From Candidatus Brevundimonas colombiensis (GTDB lineage Bacteria; Pseudomonadota; Alphaproteobacteria; Caulobacterales; Caulobacteraceae), in contig CP119326.1 in the NCBI GenBank assembly GCA_029202665.1, positions 930,001-994,000 on the forward strand: a DNA stretch of 64,000 bases, written 5' to 3'. The notes beneath the pieces were generated by a model. The model saw only the letters and a program-made list of their open reading frames with translations, was not told where the DNA came from and did not search any database. Made by a program: the position numbers and the translations under genes. Within the stretch, counting starts at the first letter, position 1. Each line of letters begins with the position of its first letter. Of the stretch, positions 1 through 9,709 are shown in pieces.

Positions 1-3000
1 CCGACCCCGTGCAGCTTGAAGCCGACGTCGCCGAGGCCGGGCGCGGCTGGGTCGACCGCTTCGAAGCGGGCCTGCGCCGTTCGGGCGTGGAAGAGGTCTC
101 GGTCGGACCGGTCAGCGCCAAATGGGCGCGGGCCTTCGGCGCCGGCTATCGCGACCGTTACGACGCCGACGAGGCGGCGCTGGACCTGCAGTTCATGACC
201 CGGCTGAACGACACGGGGGCGCCCGGCGAGGGCGAGCCGGTGGCCGTGCGCGCCTTCCGCACCCCGGACGACAGCCGCCTGCAGTTCCGCTTCAAACTGT
301 ACCGTCGCGGTTCGGCCGTGCCCCTGTCCGACGTTCTGCCGATCCTGGCCGACATGGGGCTGAAGACGCTGGAGGAATACGGCAACGCCATCCGTCCGCT
401 GGGCGACACCGAAATCCACATCCACGAATTCCTGATGGAGGACCCGCGCGGCGAGGCCCTGATCTTCGATGACGTGAAGGGGCCGTTCGAGGACGCCTTC
501 GCCGCGGTCTGGACCGGTCGCAACGAAAGCGACGGCTTCAACCGGCTGGTGATCGAGTTGGGCGTCGAATGGCGCGAGGCGGCCCTGATCCGGACCCTGG
601 CCCACTATCGCCAGCAGACGGGCTTGGATCCGTCCCAGACCGTGCAGGAAGAGGCGCTGCGAGAATACCCCGACGCCGCCCGCGCCCTGTTGTCGCTGTT
701 CAAGGCCAAGTTCGAACCGGCCGCCGGCGGATCGGCCGACGACCGCGCCTCAGCCGTCGCCGAGCTGGAAGGCAAGATCACCGCCCTGCTTCAGGATGTG
801 AAGAGCCTGGATCACGACCGGGCCCTTCGTCGCATCGCCGCCCTGATCGGCGCGATCAAGCGCACCAACTACTTCCAGCATGACCCCGACGGCCAGCCCA
901 AGCCGCACATCGCCATCAAGATCGCCTCGCGCGAGCTGGACGACCTGCCCCTGCCCAAACCCTATCGCGAAATCTTCGTCTGGGCGCCGCACGTAGAGGG
1001 TGTTCACCTGCGCTTCGGGCCTGTGGCGCGCGGGGGCCTGCGCTGGTCCGATCGTCGCGACGACTTCCGCACCGAGGTCCTGGGTCTGGTCAAGGCCCAG
1101 CAGGTCAAGAACGCCGTCATCGTGCCGGTCGGCTCCAAGGGCGGCTTCTATCCCAAGCAACTGCCCCGCACGACCGACCGCGAGGCCATCCAGGGCGAGG
1201 CCATCCGCGCCTATCGCACCTTCCTGTCGGGCCTGCTGGACATCACCGACAACATCGCCGCCGACGGTTCGGTCGTCCATCCGGCCGATGTCATCGCCTG
1301 GGAAGGCGACGACCCCTATCTGGTCGTGGCGGCCGACAAGGGCACGGCGACCTTCTCGGACATCGCCAACGGCGTGTCGGCGGCTTATGGATTCTGGTTG
1401 GGCGACGCCTTCGCGAGCGGCGGCTCGGTCGGCTACGACCACAAGGCCATGGGCATCACCGCGCGCGGCGCCTGGGAGGCGGTCAAACGCCACTTCCGCG
1501 AGATCGGCAAGGATATCCAGACCGAACCCTTCACCATGGTCGGCGTGGGCGACATGTCCGGCGACGTCTTCGGCAACGGGGCCCTGTTGTCCAAGGCCAC
1601 CCGCCTGGTCGCCGCCTTCGATCACCGCGACATCTTCATTGATCCGAGCCCGGATCATGTGACGGGATGGACCGAGCGCAAACGCCTGTTCGACCTGCCG
1701 CGCTCGTCCTGGCAGGACTATAACAAGGCCCTGATCTCGGAAGGCGGCGGCGTCTTCTCCCGCTCGGCCAAGTCGATCCAGCTCACGCCCCAGATCAAGG
1801 CCGCGCTGGATATCGCCGACGATGTTCTGGACCCCGTCAGCCTGATCCGCGCCATCCTGAAGGCGCCGACCGAACTGCTGTATCTAGGCGGCATCGGCAC
1901 CTATGTGAAATCGCCCGCCGAGACCGACGCCCAGGTCGGCGACAAGGGCACCGACGCCCTGCGGATCAATGGCGACGAGCTGCGGGTCAAGGTGGTGGGC
2001 GAGGGGGCCAACCTCGGCTTCACCCAGGCGGGCCGCATCGTGTTCGGCCAGAACGGCGGCCGCATCAACACCGACGCCATCGACAACTCGGCCGGGGTCG
2101 ACACCTCCGACCACGAGGTCAACATCAAGATTCTGGTGGGTTCGGCCGTGACCAACGGCGTCCTGCCGGTGGACGAACGCGCGCCGCTTCTGGCTTCGAT
2201 GACGGACGAGGTGGGCCTGAAGGTGTTGGCCCACAACTACGACCAGACCCTGGCCCTAACCCTGCAGCAGGCGGAAGGGCCCGGCGCGCTCGACGCCCAG
2301 CAGCGGTTCATGCAGACGCTGTCGGCGCGCGGAAAGCTGGATCGCAAGGTCGAGGGCCTGCCGAACGATGTCCGCGTCAGGGAGATGATGGCGGCCAGCA
2401 TCGCCCTGACCCGGCCGGAACTGGCGGTCCTGACCGCCTACGCCAAGCTGGAGCTGTCGGATGACATCGTGGCGTCGAACGCGCCCGAGGATCCCTTCTT
2501 CGAACAGATCCTGGTCCGCTACTTCCCCGACGCCCTGGCCCGGTTCGAGCCGGAGATGAAGAGCCACCGGCTGCGGCGCGAGATCATCGCCACCGTCATG
2601 GCCAACGAGGTCGTGAACATGTGCGGCCCGACCTTCCCCGACCGCCTGCGCGGCTCGGCGGAATGCGACACCACGGCGCTGATCATCGCCTTCGAAGCCG
2701 CGCGCCGCGTCTTCCGCCTGGATCAGGCCTGGGACGCCGTCTCGGCCCTGGACCTGAAGATATCGGCCGAGGCCCAGGTCGCCCTCTATCGCGAGATCGC
2801 CGTGGTCCTGCGTCGCCAGACCTTCTGGATGGCCCGTCGCGCCAAGACCGGCGTCTCGGTCCAGGGGCTGATCGACCGCTACCGTTCGATCGCCGACGCC
2901 CTTCAAGCCGAGGGCGCGCCGGTGCTGTCGCGGTTCGAACAGGGGCGGCTGGACGCGCGGGTCAGGACCTTTGCCGACCTGGGCGCGCCCGAGGACCTGG

Positions 3001-3455
3001 TGCGCAGCATCGCGATCATGCGTCCGCTGGTCGCCGCCTCCGACATCGGCGATCTGGCGCAGGAGACCGGCTGGCCGGTCGCGGCCATGGCGCGCCTGTA
3101 TCACCAGGTCGGGGCCGCCTTCGACTTCGACCGTCTGCGCGCCGCCGCCGGCTCCATTCCGTCTGCGGATCATTTCGACCGTCTGGCGGTGCGTCGCCTG
3201 ATCGAGGACCTGATGAACGAACAGGCCGCCCTGACCCGCGCCGTCGCCGGCGCCTCCGATCCGTCGGTCGGCGTCAGCGAGGATGCGGCCGAGGGGGCCG
3301 TGGACGCCTGGATCGGCTCAAAACAGGCGGCGGTCGAGGGCGTGCGCGCCTCGGTGGACGAGATCGAACAGTCCGGCTCGGGCTGGACCTTCGCCAAGCT
3401 GACCATCGCCAACGCCACGATCCGCGACCTGGCCTCGGCCGCGACACGCGTCTGA
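1..3455 (+). CDS. NAD-specific glutamate dehydrogenase, large type (5' end outside window)
   Basis: Converts glutamate to 2-oxoglutarate and ammonium with NAD in the cytoplasm. About 1,150 residues are visible, open to the left edge. Family members of the 180-kDa type run to about 1,600 residues, so roughly the first 450 (the regulatory N-terminal part) lie outside the window. The catalytic core shows GGLRWSDRRDDF near visible residue 340 and the substrate-lysine region VGSKGGFYPKQ near 380, followed by the nucleotide-binding half and a long C-terminal helical region. The first GTG, at 9, is not the real start. A universal stress gene follows after 82 bases. The family assignment is firm from these motifs and the length. 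Confidence 0.95.
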   Translation, partial: DPVQLEADVAEAGRGWVDRFEAGLRRSGVEEVSVGPVSAKWARAFGAGYRDRYDADEAALDLQFMTRLNDTGAPGEGEPVAVRAFRTPDDSRLQFRFKLYRRGSAVPLSDVLPILADMGLKTLEEYGNAIRPLGDTEIHIHEFLMEDPRGEALIFDDVKGPFEDAFAAVWTGRNESDGFNRLVIELGVEWREAALIRTLAHYRQQTGLDPSQTVQEEALREYPDAARALLSLFKAKFEPAAGGSADDRASAVAELEGKITALLQDVKSLDHDRALRRIAALIGAIKRTNYFQHDPDGQPKPHIAIKIASRELDDLPLPKPYREIFVWAPHVEGVHLRFGPVARGGLRWSDRRDDFRTEVLGLVKAQQVKNAVIVPVGSKGGFYPKQLPRTTDREAIQGEAIRAYRTFLSGLLDITDNIAADGSVVHPADVIAWEGDDPYLVVAADKGTATFSDIANGVSAAYGFWLGDAFASGGSVGYDHKAMGITARGAWEAVKRHFREIGKDIQTEPFTMVGVGDMSGDVFGNGALLSKATRLVAAFDHRDIFIDPSPDHVTGWTERKRLFDLPRSSWQDYNKALISEGGGVFSRSAKSIQLTPQIKAALDIADDVLDPVSLIRAILKAPTELLYLGGIGTYVKSPAETDAQVGDKGTDALRINGDELRVKVVGEGANLGFTQAGRIVFGQNGGRINTDAIDNSAGVDTSDHEVNIKILVGSAVTNGVLPVDERAPLLASMTDEVGLKVLAHNYDQTLALTLQQAEGPGALDAQQRFMQTLSARGKLDRKVEGLPNDVRVREMMAASIALTRPELAVLTAYAKLELSDDIVASNAPEDPFFEQILVRYFPDALARFEPEMKSHRLRREIIATVMANEVVNMCGPTFPDRLRGSAECDTTALIIAFEAARRVFRLDQAWDAVSALDLKISAEAQVALYREIAVVLRRQTFWMARRAKTGVSVQGLIDRYRSIADALQAEGAPVLSRFEQGRLDARVRTFADLGAPEDLVRSIAIMRPLVAASDIGDLAQETGWPVAAMARLYHQVGAAFDFDRLRAAAGSIPSADHFDRLAVRRLIEDLMNEQAALTRAVAGASDPSVGVSEDAAEGAVDAWIGSKQAAVEGVRASVDEIEQSGSGWTFAKLTIANATIRDLASAATRV

Positions 3456-3537
3456 TGCACGACTGAGTCCGAGGCGGCTTGACGGACTGTCCGTTCGGCC
3501 GCCTCTTCTCGTCCGACATCAGGTTGAGGGGTCCGCC

Positions 3538-4005
3538 ATGCCGAGAAAATTCCTCGTCGTCGTCGACGACAGTCCCGAGTTCGAGGCCGCCCTGCGCTTC
3601 GCTTCGCGCCGGGCCAAGTCGACGGGCGGGCGTGTGGTCATGCTGCGCGTCCTGTCGTCCGACAGTGACGCCCACTGGTCCGGCGCCCGCGAGGAGATCG
3701 CCCGCCAGCAGCGTGAGGAGGCCGAAGCCCTGCTCAATCGGCTAGGCGAAGAGGCGATGGCCCGATCCGGCGCCGCGCCCGTCTTCCTGATCGAGACCGG
3801 CGACGCGCAGAGCGCCATCAAGAAGGTCGTCGCCGCCGACCCGGACATCAAGATCCTGGTCCTGGCGGCGGGAACCGGCTCGCGCGGCCCTGGCCCCCTG
3901 GTGTCCGCCATCATCAAGAACGGCGCCCAGGTCGGCGGCCGCAAACTGCCCGTCACCATCGTTCCCGGCGAACTGACCGAGGACGAGATCGAAGACCTGG
4001 CCTAG
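3538..4005 (+). CDS. universal stress protein family (UspA-like)
   Basis: A single-domain Usp fold of 155 residues. It opens with the usual first strand (KFLVVVDDSPEFEAALRFA), in which the acidic pair follows the hydrophobic strand. A later strand, IKILVLAAGTGSRGPGPL, sits where Usp proteins bind nucleotide, but the glycine spacing does not clearly match the canonical ATP-binding G-x2-G-x9-G pattern, so ATP binding is uncertain. The ATG start agrees with the family's N-terminus. It lies just downstream of the glutamate dehydrogenase gene and converges on mltA. Its physiological role cannot be told from sequence. Confidence 0.85.
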   Translation: MPRKFLVVVDDSPEFEAALRFASRRAKSTGGRVVMLRVLSSDSDAHWSGAREEIARQQREEAEALLNRLGEEAMARSGAAPVFLIETGDAQSAIKKVVAADPDIKILVLAAGTGSRGPGPLVSAIIKNGAQVGGRKLPVTIVPGELTEDEIEDLA

Positions 4006-4028
4006 CGCTCAACGAAAGGGGAGGGGCC

Positions 4029-5171
4029 TCAGCCCTTCGGAACCAGCCGCCACATCCGCAAGGGATGGCGCACGGTTCCCGCCTCGGCTCCTGCGGCGTC
4101 GCCCCGACCCATATAGAGATCGGCCCGCACGGGACCGCGAATGGCCGAGCCGGTGTCCAGCGCCATCGCCAATCCGCGATAGCTGGCGCTGGCGCCGCGC
4201 AGATTGCCGCCGTCCGCCTCCAGCCAGACCAGCTCGCCATAGCGCCAGTGCGTCGGATCGATCGCGATGGCCCGTCGTTCGGTCAGGGGCACGCCCGCCG
4301 CGCCGGCCGGATGGCCGTCATCGTCCGGGTCCAGCCTGAAGAAGATGTAGCGGGGGTTCAGCGCCATCACGGCCTGGGCCTCATACCCCCTGTGGCTGGC
4401 CAGCCAGCCCCGGATGGCGTCGCCCGAGGTCCCGTTCTGCGCCAGCAACCCCTGCTGGGCCATCGGTCGGGCGATGCCGACGAAGGGCTTGCCGTTGTCG
4501 GCGGCGTAGGCGGCGCGCCCCCGCGTCCCGTCCTCGAAGGTCAGATAGCCCGAACCCTGGATCTGCAGGAAGAACAGGTCCTCGGCCCGCATCCAGGCCA
4601 GGGCCTGATCGGGCCGCGCGGCGGATTCGATATAGGACCGGTCCCCCGCCGCGCGCGGATTGGCGGGCTTTGGCAGGACGGGAGCGGAAAACTCGGCGTC
4701 CGGCTGGCGGCGCGCCGGATACTCTGGGGCGAAATAAGATGTGAGCAGCCCGGGGCGACCGTCGGCCGTGGACGCGGGAACGGCGCTGAAACTGGCTTCG
4801 AAAAAGGCGCGGGCGTCCGATGGCGTGACCGTCATGGTCGTGGCTATGGCCTTGGCGCGGGCGCAGACGCTGCGGCCCGCGCTATCGCGCGCTGCTCCGC
4901 ATCCGTCGACATAGGCGCGAAAGGCCGCCAGATGATCCTCGTCGTTCCATCCCGGCAGGACGGCGGGGCTCAGGGCGTTGGACAGCGCGGGCGACGGTCC
5001 GCCCGGCGTGGGGGAAGGCGTGTAGGGTTGGGGGCCGCCGGGAAGCGCGCCGGACGGTTGCTGTTGCGGCGTCATGGGTCCGGACGAACAGGCGGCCAGA
5101 ACCATCATCCCGGCCAGGCCCAGCGACCCGGCGCCCAGCCGCCTGACAGCAGGCCGCCGCAGGCGGGCCAT
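4029..5171 (-). CDS. mltA: membrane-bound lytic murein transglycosylase A
   Basis: Cleaves the glycan strands of peptidoglycan to 1,6-anhydromuramic products, acting from the outer membrane. The 380-residue protein begins with a lipoprotein signal whose lipobox LAAC places the lipidated Cys at about residue 28. A Pro/Gly-rich linker, the MltA barrel domain and a C-terminal 3D-type domain (ALDTGSAIRGPVRADLYMG) follow. The 3D domain carries the conserved aspartates of this enzyme class. Its start codon shares one base with the stop of the upstream Tim44-like gene (TGATG), so the two are probably translated together. The pairing Tim44-like/mltA is usual in Caulobacterales. Confidence 0.93.
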   Translation of the reverse strand: MARLRRPAVRRLGAGSLGLAGMMVLAACSSGPMTPQQQPSGALPGGPQPYTPSPTPGGPSPALSNALSPAVLPGWNDEDHLAAFRAYVDGCGAARDSAGRSVCARAKAIATTMTVTPSDARAFFEASFSAVPASTADGRPGLLTSYFAPEYPARRQPDAEFSAPVLPKPANPRAAGDRSYIESAARPDQALAWMRAEDLFFLQIQGSGYLTFEDGTRGRAAYAADNGKPFVGIARPMAQQGLLAQNGTSGDAIRGWLASHRGYEAQAVMALNPRYIFFRLDPDDDGHPAGAAGVPLTERRAIAIDPTHWRYGELVWLEADGGNLRGASASYRGLAMALDTGSAIRGPVRADLYMGRGDAAGAEAGTVRHPLRMWRLVPKG

Positions 5172-5818
5172 CAGGCGTTGGCCGGCTCGACGCGCGCCAG
5201 CACCCAGTTCGGATCGGCCGCGCCCAGGGTGCGCTCGAACGTCCAGTGTTCGGCGGTGCGGCGTTCCTCGACCAACGGCTCGCCCGTTTCGGAATCGGCC
5301 GTTTCGCCCGACGCCTTGGTCACACGGCTGCGCAGTTCGGCCAGGAAGCGCACCTTGGCCACCGCCTTGTCGCCTTCGGCCGCTGCGCCTTCCAGGTCGG
5401 CGCGGGGCGGAAACAGGAACTCCACCGTTTCCGTCTCGCCGCGCGTTTCGCGCGCCGCGATGCCCGCCTCAAACGACGCCATGACATTGGGCTTGAGCAG
5501 GGGCTTCAGCGCCGCCCGGTCGCCCGAGGCGTAGCCGCGCACGATGGTCTCATAGGCCTGACGCGCGCCGTCCAGGAACCGCGCGGGGTCGAAGGCCGGA
5601 TCGCGCGCCTTCAGGGTGGCGATGGAGGCCAGGGTCGCCGGGTCGATGGCAGACGCAATGGCTGGGGTTTCGTTCGGCGTCGGCCCGGTCACGGCGGTCT
5701 TGGCGTCTTCCTGCGGCTGACGCCCGACCCGCTTGCCCAGCACATTGTAGAGCTGGAACAGGACGACGGCCGCGATCACGGCGAAGACGACGATCTGGAA
5801 CTGGACCGGCAGGTTCAA
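5171..5818 (-). CDS. Tim44-like domain protein, inner-membrane anchored
   Basis: A 215-residue protein with one N-terminal membrane helix (about residues 8-26), a short linker and a Tim44/TimA-type domain. That domain begins near FDPARFLDGARQAYETIV and ends in an NTF2-like half with EHWTFERTLGAADPNWVL. Bacterial members (Caulobacter TimA) are inner-membrane proteins related to the mitochondrial import-motor subunit, though their bacterial role differs. The gene stands divergently from secB, with a shared 193-base promoter region, and is coupled to mltA downstream. The family call is firm; the function here is inferred only as envelope-related. Confidence 0.88.
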   Translation of the reverse strand: MNLPVQFQIVVFAVIAAVVLFQLYNVLGKRVGRQPQEDAKTAVTGPTPNETPAIASAIDPATLASIATLKARDPAFDPARFLDGARQAYETIVRGYASGDRAALKPLLKPNVMASFEAGIAARETRGETETVEFLFPPRADLEGAAAEGDKAVAKVRFLAELRSRVTKASGETADSETGEPLVEERRTAEHWTFERTLGAADPNWVLARVEPANA

Positions 5819-6011
5819 GGCGAAAAATCCTGTAACGGGGCGACGCGCGCGCCGGACGGCTGTCTGGCGTGATTACGGGCTCATATAGGGCGAGGCAAGG
5901 CGAAGCGCGCCCCCAATCGCGTGCACGACATTGCGGCCAAGCGTCCCGGCATGGTAGTCGCGGCGCCTCATTATGGCCTCATCGGCCTCAGATCGCTCAG
6001 AAGACCGCCTC

Positions 6012-6524
6012 ATGACCGACGCCGCTCCTCCCGCCGAACAGCCCCAGCAAGGCGACGCCCAGCAGGGTCAGCCCGCCGGTCCCGGCTTCCGCATCCTGGC
6101 CCAGTATGTCCGCGACTTCTCGTTCGAGAACCCGCGCGCGCCTGAGTCCCTGCGCATCGACGGCAAGCCCGCCATCGATCTGGGCGTGGAAATGGCGGCC
6201 CAGGGTCGCCCGGACGGCCTGTTCGAGCTGGACCTGAAGCTGTCGATCAAGGCCACCCACGAGAACCAGCCCGTCTTCCACGTGGAACTGGTCTATGGCG
6301 GCCTGTTCCAACTGGCCAATGTTCAGGAGCAGGACATCGAGCCGCTGCTGCTGATCGAATGCCCGCGCTATCTGTTCCCGTTCGCGCGCGAGATCATTTC
6401 GGGCGCCACGGCCGACGGCGGCTTCTATCCCCCGTTCCAGCTGGACCCCATCGACTTCGCCGCCATCTATATCGCGCGCCAGCAGCAGATCGCCCAGCAG
6501 CCGGTCGAAACCGGCCAGGCCTGA
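6012..6524 (+). CDS. secB: protein-export chaperone SecB
   Basis: Tetrameric cytosolic chaperone that holds preproteins unfolded and hands them to SecA. The 170 residues include the SecB core signatures YVRDFSFENP near the start, PVFHVELVYGGLF in the middle, and CPRYLFPFAREIIS with GGFYPPFQLDPIDF near the end. An in-frame ATG 13 codons upstream (5973) exists. The start at 6012 (MTDAAPPAEQ) is preferred because it gives the usual short acidic/Gln-rich N-terminus. It is divergent from the Tim44-like gene and followed after 7 bases by a DMT exporter. Confidence 0.95.
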   Translation: MTDAAPPAEQPQQGDAQQGQPAGPGFRILAQYVRDFSFENPRAPESLRIDGKPAIDLGVEMAAQGRPDGLFELDLKLSIKATHENQPVFHVELVYGGLFQLANVQEQDIEPLLLIECPRYLFPFAREIISGATADGGFYPPFQLDPIDFAAIYIARQQQIAQQPVETGQA

Positions 6525-6531
6525 GCCGACC

Positions 6532-7485
6532 TTGCCCGCGCCTGCGCGGCCGGGAAATGAACGCCTGATCCCCGCCGGCGAGGACATCGCCGGCGGCATC
6601 GTCCTGCGGATCGCGGCGGCCGGGTGTTTCTCGATCATGGCGGCGGTGTTGAAGCTGGCGTCGCACGACGGCGTCGTCGCGCCGGAAATGCTGTTCTACC
6701 GCGCCCTGTTCGGCGTGCCGGTGGTGGTGATCTGGGTCATGACCCGCCAGGGCGGCCTCGGCGCCCTGTCCACGCGGCGTCCCTGGGCGCATGTGGGCCG
6801 CAGCGCCCTGGGCATCGTCTCCATCCTGTGTCTGTTCCAGACCCTGACCCTGCTGCCGCTGGCCGACGCCACGACCCTCAGCTTCACCGCCCCGATCTTT
6901 TCCACCCTGCTGTCCTTCCTGATCCTGAAGGAGGCGGTCGGCCCCCGCCGTTGGGCCGCCGTCGCCGTCGGCTTCATCGGCGTGGTCATCGTCATGCGGC
7001 CCGGCGCGAACGGCGAACACGCCCTGCCCGTGGAGGGGATCGCATTCGGCCTGATGGCGGCGCTGCTGACCGCCGGCGTGACCATCACCCTGCGGCAGTT
7101 GCGCGGCACAGAACACGTCGCCGCCATCGTCTTCTGGTTCTTTATCGGCTCGTCGGTCGTGGGCGCCATCCTGCTGCCCTTCGTGGGCCGGATGCACAGC
7201 CCGGCGACCTTCGCCCTGCTGGCCGCCGGCGGGGTGGCGGGCGGTCTGGCGCAACTGTTCATGACCGCATCCCTGCGCGCCGCGCCGGTCGCCGTGGTGG
7301 CGCCGTTCGACTATCTGCAGATCGTCGGCGCCATCCTCTTCGGCTGGTGGCTGATGCATACGACGCCCACCGCCAGCACCCTGGCCGGCGCAGCCCTGAT
7401 CGCCTCAAGCGGGCTCTACACCGCTTGGCGTGAACACATCCGCCGTCGCCAGGCGCTTGTGCAGACGACGGCGCCGCCGGTTTAG
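6532..7485 (+). CDS. DMT superfamily exporter with two EamA domains
   Basis: A 317-residue inner-membrane protein with about ten hydrophobic helices arranged as two EamA repeats. The end-of-repeat signature is visible in the first half (PIFSTLLSFLILKEAVGPRRW) and again near FDYLQIVGAILFGW in the second. Such proteins export small metabolites or amino acids, but substrate cannot be predicted. No in-frame ATG exists before the first helix, so the TTG at 6532 is taken as start, 7 bases after the secB stop; this suggests cotranscription. A lipoprotein gene ends convergently, overlapping by four bases. Confidence 0.85.
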   Translation: MPAPARPGNERLIPAGEDIAGGIVLRIAAAGCFSIMAAVLKLASHDGVVAPEMLFYRALFGVPVVVIWVMTRQGGLGALSTRRPWAHVGRSALGIVSILCLFQTLTLLPLADATTLSFTAPIFSTLLSFLILKEAVGPRRWAAVAVGFIGVVIVMRPGANGEHALPVEGIAFGLMAALLTAGVTITLRQLRGTEHVAAIVFWFFIGSSVVGAILLPFVGRMHSPATFALLAAGGVAGGLAQLFMTASLRAAPVAVVAPFDYLQIVGAILFGWWLMHTTPTASTLAGAALIASSGLYTAWREHIRRRQALVQTTAPPV

Positions 7486-7895
7486 GGCAGGCGTCGCTCC
7501 GTCGTCAGAGGTTCGAACACCACGTCTCGATCCGAAGGATCGAGATATCGCCCCTTCGCCGTCCGGCGCAAAGTTTGGCAAAACTCGGGTTGATCCTTCC
7601 GCGTGATGCAGAGATCGGCGCCGCACACACGATAGAATCCCTGTTCCGAACCGCCCCAACCGCCCCGAAACCGGTATCGACCGTTGGTCAGGAACACATA
7701 GACGCCCTGATCCAGGATGAGGGGCGTGAAGGTCGTATTCTCGATCTCGGCCATCGGGAACGCAGGGGCAGGACAGGCGGCCCGACCTGGACTTGCCGGA
7801 TGGGGCGGTCGCGCCCTCTCTGTCTGAGGCTCCGAACACGCAACCAGAGTAAGCGTGACGACGACGGAAAGGCGGTTCGCGTGTGATCGCTCCAT
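7482..7895 (-). CDS. hypothetical lipoprotein
   Basis: A 137-residue protein that I do not recognise. The start at 7895 gives a lipoprotein signal (HANRLSVVVTLTLVAC) whose Cys falls near residue 21. The open frame extends 17 codons further upstream, but that would bury the signal sequence. The mature part has four further Cys residues (CPAPAF, VCGADLC, FCQTL), compatible with disulfides outside the cytoplasm, and a repeated aromatic Gly pattern (YRFRGGWGGSEQGFYRVC). Third-position GC looks lower than in the adjoining dut and coaBC genes. It lies just downstream of dut on the same strand. Confidence 0.65.
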   Translation of the reverse strand: MERSHANRLSVVVTLTLVACSEPQTERARPPHPASPGRAACPAPAFPMAEIENTTFTPLILDQGVYVFLTNGRYRFRGGWGGSEQGFYRVCGADLCITRKDQPEFCQTLRRTAKGRYLDPSDRDVVFEPLTTERRLP

Positions 7896-7911
7896 CCGCG
7901 CAGCGCTCGTC

Positions 7912-8370
7912 CTACCGTCCCGTCGATCCGAACCCGCCGGTTCCACGCGCCGTCTCGTCCAGGTCCTCGACCTCGATCCAGTCGGCGCGCTCGTGCCTGG
8001 CGATCACCAGCTGGGCGATGCGCTCGCCGCGGCGGATGACGAAGGGGTCGGCGCCGATATTGGCCAGGATGACGCCGCACTCGCCGCGATAGTCGCTGTC
8101 GATAGTGCCTGGCGCATTGGGGCAGATGATGCCGTGCTTCAGGGCCAGACCCGAACGGGCGCGCACCTGGGCCTCGTATCCCAGGGGCAGGGCGATCTTC
8201 AGCCCTGTCGGCACCAGGACCCGCTGGCCGGGCGCCAGGGTCATGGGCTGATCTTCCGGCACCGCCGCGCGCAGGTCCATGCCCGCCGACCCGGCCGTTT
8301 CATAGACCGGCAGGGGCAAACCCTCGGAATGGGGCAGACGCTGGATCTGGACGGGGGTGGCTTCGGTCAT
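7912..8370 (-). CDS. dut: dUTP diphosphatase
   Basis: Hydrolyses dUTP to dUMP and pyrophosphate, keeping uracil out of DNA and feeding thymidylate synthesis. At 152 residues it has the usual length of the trimeric enzyme. All five motifs are visible: AGMDLRA, RSGLALKHG, the uridine-binding NAPGTIDSDYRGE with the catalytic Asp, RGERIAQLVI, and the C-terminal glycine-rich lid GTGGFGSTG. Its start overlaps the coaBC stop by four bases (ATGA), an arrangement common in alphaproteobacteria that implies translational coupling. Confidence 0.97.
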   Translation of the reverse strand: MTEATPVQIQRLPHSEGLPLPVYETAGSAGMDLRAAVPEDQPMTLAPGQRVLVPTGLKIALPLGYEAQVRARSGLALKHGIICPNAPGTIDSDYRGECGVILANIGADPFVIRRGERIAQLVIARHERADWIEVEDLDETARGTGGFGSTGR

Positions 8371-9596
8371 TCGGTGTCCTTGAAATGGTCGGCGATCCGG
8401 GCGGCGACGGCGCGGGCGATGGCGGATTTGGACTGGCGTGGCCAGGTCTCGGTCCTGTCGGCGGTGACCAGCAAGACGGCGTTGCCGTCTGAACCGAACA
8501 CGTCGTCAGAGACGTCGTTGCCGATGATCCAGTCGCAGCCCTTGCGCGACAGCTTGGCCCGGGCGTTGGCCTCCAGGTCCGTGGTCTCGGCGGCGAAACC
8601 GATCACCAGCCGTGGGCGGTTCGGGCCCGGCGCGGCGATCCCGGCCAGGATGTCGGGATTCTCGATCAGGGCCAGGGTCGGCGGACCGCCCGGCCCCTTC
8701 TTGATCTTGCCGCCGGCGATGGTGTCCACGCGCCAGTCGGCGACGGCGGCCGACAGCACGGCGATGTCGGCGGGCAGGGCGTCCTGCGTCGCCGCCTGCA
8801 TCTCCAGCGCGCTTTCGACGTCGATCCGCGTCACGCCGGGCGGCGCCCCCAAGGCGGTCGGGCCGGACACCAGGGTCACTTCGGCCCCCAGTTCGGCCAG
8901 GGCCGCGGCGATGGCATAGCCCTGTTTGCCGCTGGAGCGGTTGGTCAGGCCCCGCACCGGGTCGATCGGCTCGAACGTCGGACCGGCGGTGACCACCGCC
9001 TTTCGACCGGTCAGGGGCCGTCCAGCGGCGCCGGCCAGCAGACCCTCCATGGCCTCCAATATGGCGGAGGGTTCGGCCATCCGGCCCGGCCCGAACTCGC
9101 CGCACGCCATTTCGCCGCTGTCCGGCCCCACGACCGCGACGCCGTGAAAACCGGGGAAGGCCTTCAACCGCGCGACATTGGCCTGGACCGCCGGATGCTC
9201 CCACATCCGCACATTCATCGCGGGGGCCAGCAGCACCCGTTTGTCCGTGGCGATCAGGGTGGTGGAGGCCAGGTCGTCGGCCAGACCATTGGCCGCCTTG
9301 GCGATCAGCCCCGCCGTCGCCGGCGCCACGACCACCAGATCGGCCCAGCGCGACAGCTCGATATGGCCCATCGCGGTTTCGTCTTCCGGGTGGAACAGGC
9401 CAGACCGCACCGGATGGCCGCTCACGGCCGCCAGCGACAGGGGCGTGACGAACTCGGCCCCGGCCTCGGTCAGGATCACGCGCGTCTGCCCGCCCGCCTT
9501 TGAAATCAGCCTGACCAGTTCCAGCGCCTTATAGGCTGCGATGCCGCCGCCGACGATCAGCAGAATCTTGCGGTGGGTGAGGGGGCGGCTGTTCAT
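8367..9596 (-). CDS. coaBC: bifunctional phosphopantothenoylcysteine decarboxylase / phosphopantothenate-cysteine ligase
   Basis: Catalyses two consecutive steps of coenzyme A synthesis in the cytosol. The N-terminal flavoprotein half (about residues 1-190) shows GGGIAAYKALELVR, the His in MGHIELSRWADL, and the PAMNVRMWEHP motif. The C-terminal CoaB half starts around KAVVTAGPTFEPIDPVR and contains NRSSGKQGYAIA and the end-region IGFAAET with a catalytic-type lysine nearby. Length (409 residues) is normal for the fused enzyme. It is the first gene of a minus-strand unit with dut. Confidence 0.96.
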   Translation of the reverse strand: MNSRPLTHRKILLIVGGGIAAYKALELVRLISKAGGQTRVILTEAGAEFVTPLSLAAVSGHPVRSGLFHPEDETAMGHIELSRWADLVVVAPATAGLIAKAANGLADDLASTTLIATDKRVLLAPAMNVRMWEHPAVQANVARLKAFPGFHGVAVVGPDSGEMACGEFGPGRMAEPSAILEAMEGLLAGAAGRPLTGRKAVVTAGPTFEPIDPVRGLTNRSSGKQGYAIAAALAELGAEVTLVSGPTALGAPPGVTRIDVESALEMQAATQDALPADIAVLSAAVADWRVDTIAGGKIKKGPGGPPTLALIENPDILAGIAAPGPNRPRLVIGFAAETTDLEANARAKLSRKGCDWIIGNDVSDDVFGSDGNAVLLVTADRTETWPRQSKSAIARAVAARIADHFKDTE

Positions 9597-9709
9597 GACC
9601 CCTGATCTAGCGGCCCCGCATGACGCCGTCGAGACGCACTGTCAGAACATTGCGCGAACAGCCAAGTTGTGCTTTCGTCGCGTAAAGCGGGTGTCTGGAG
9701 GGTGTGGCG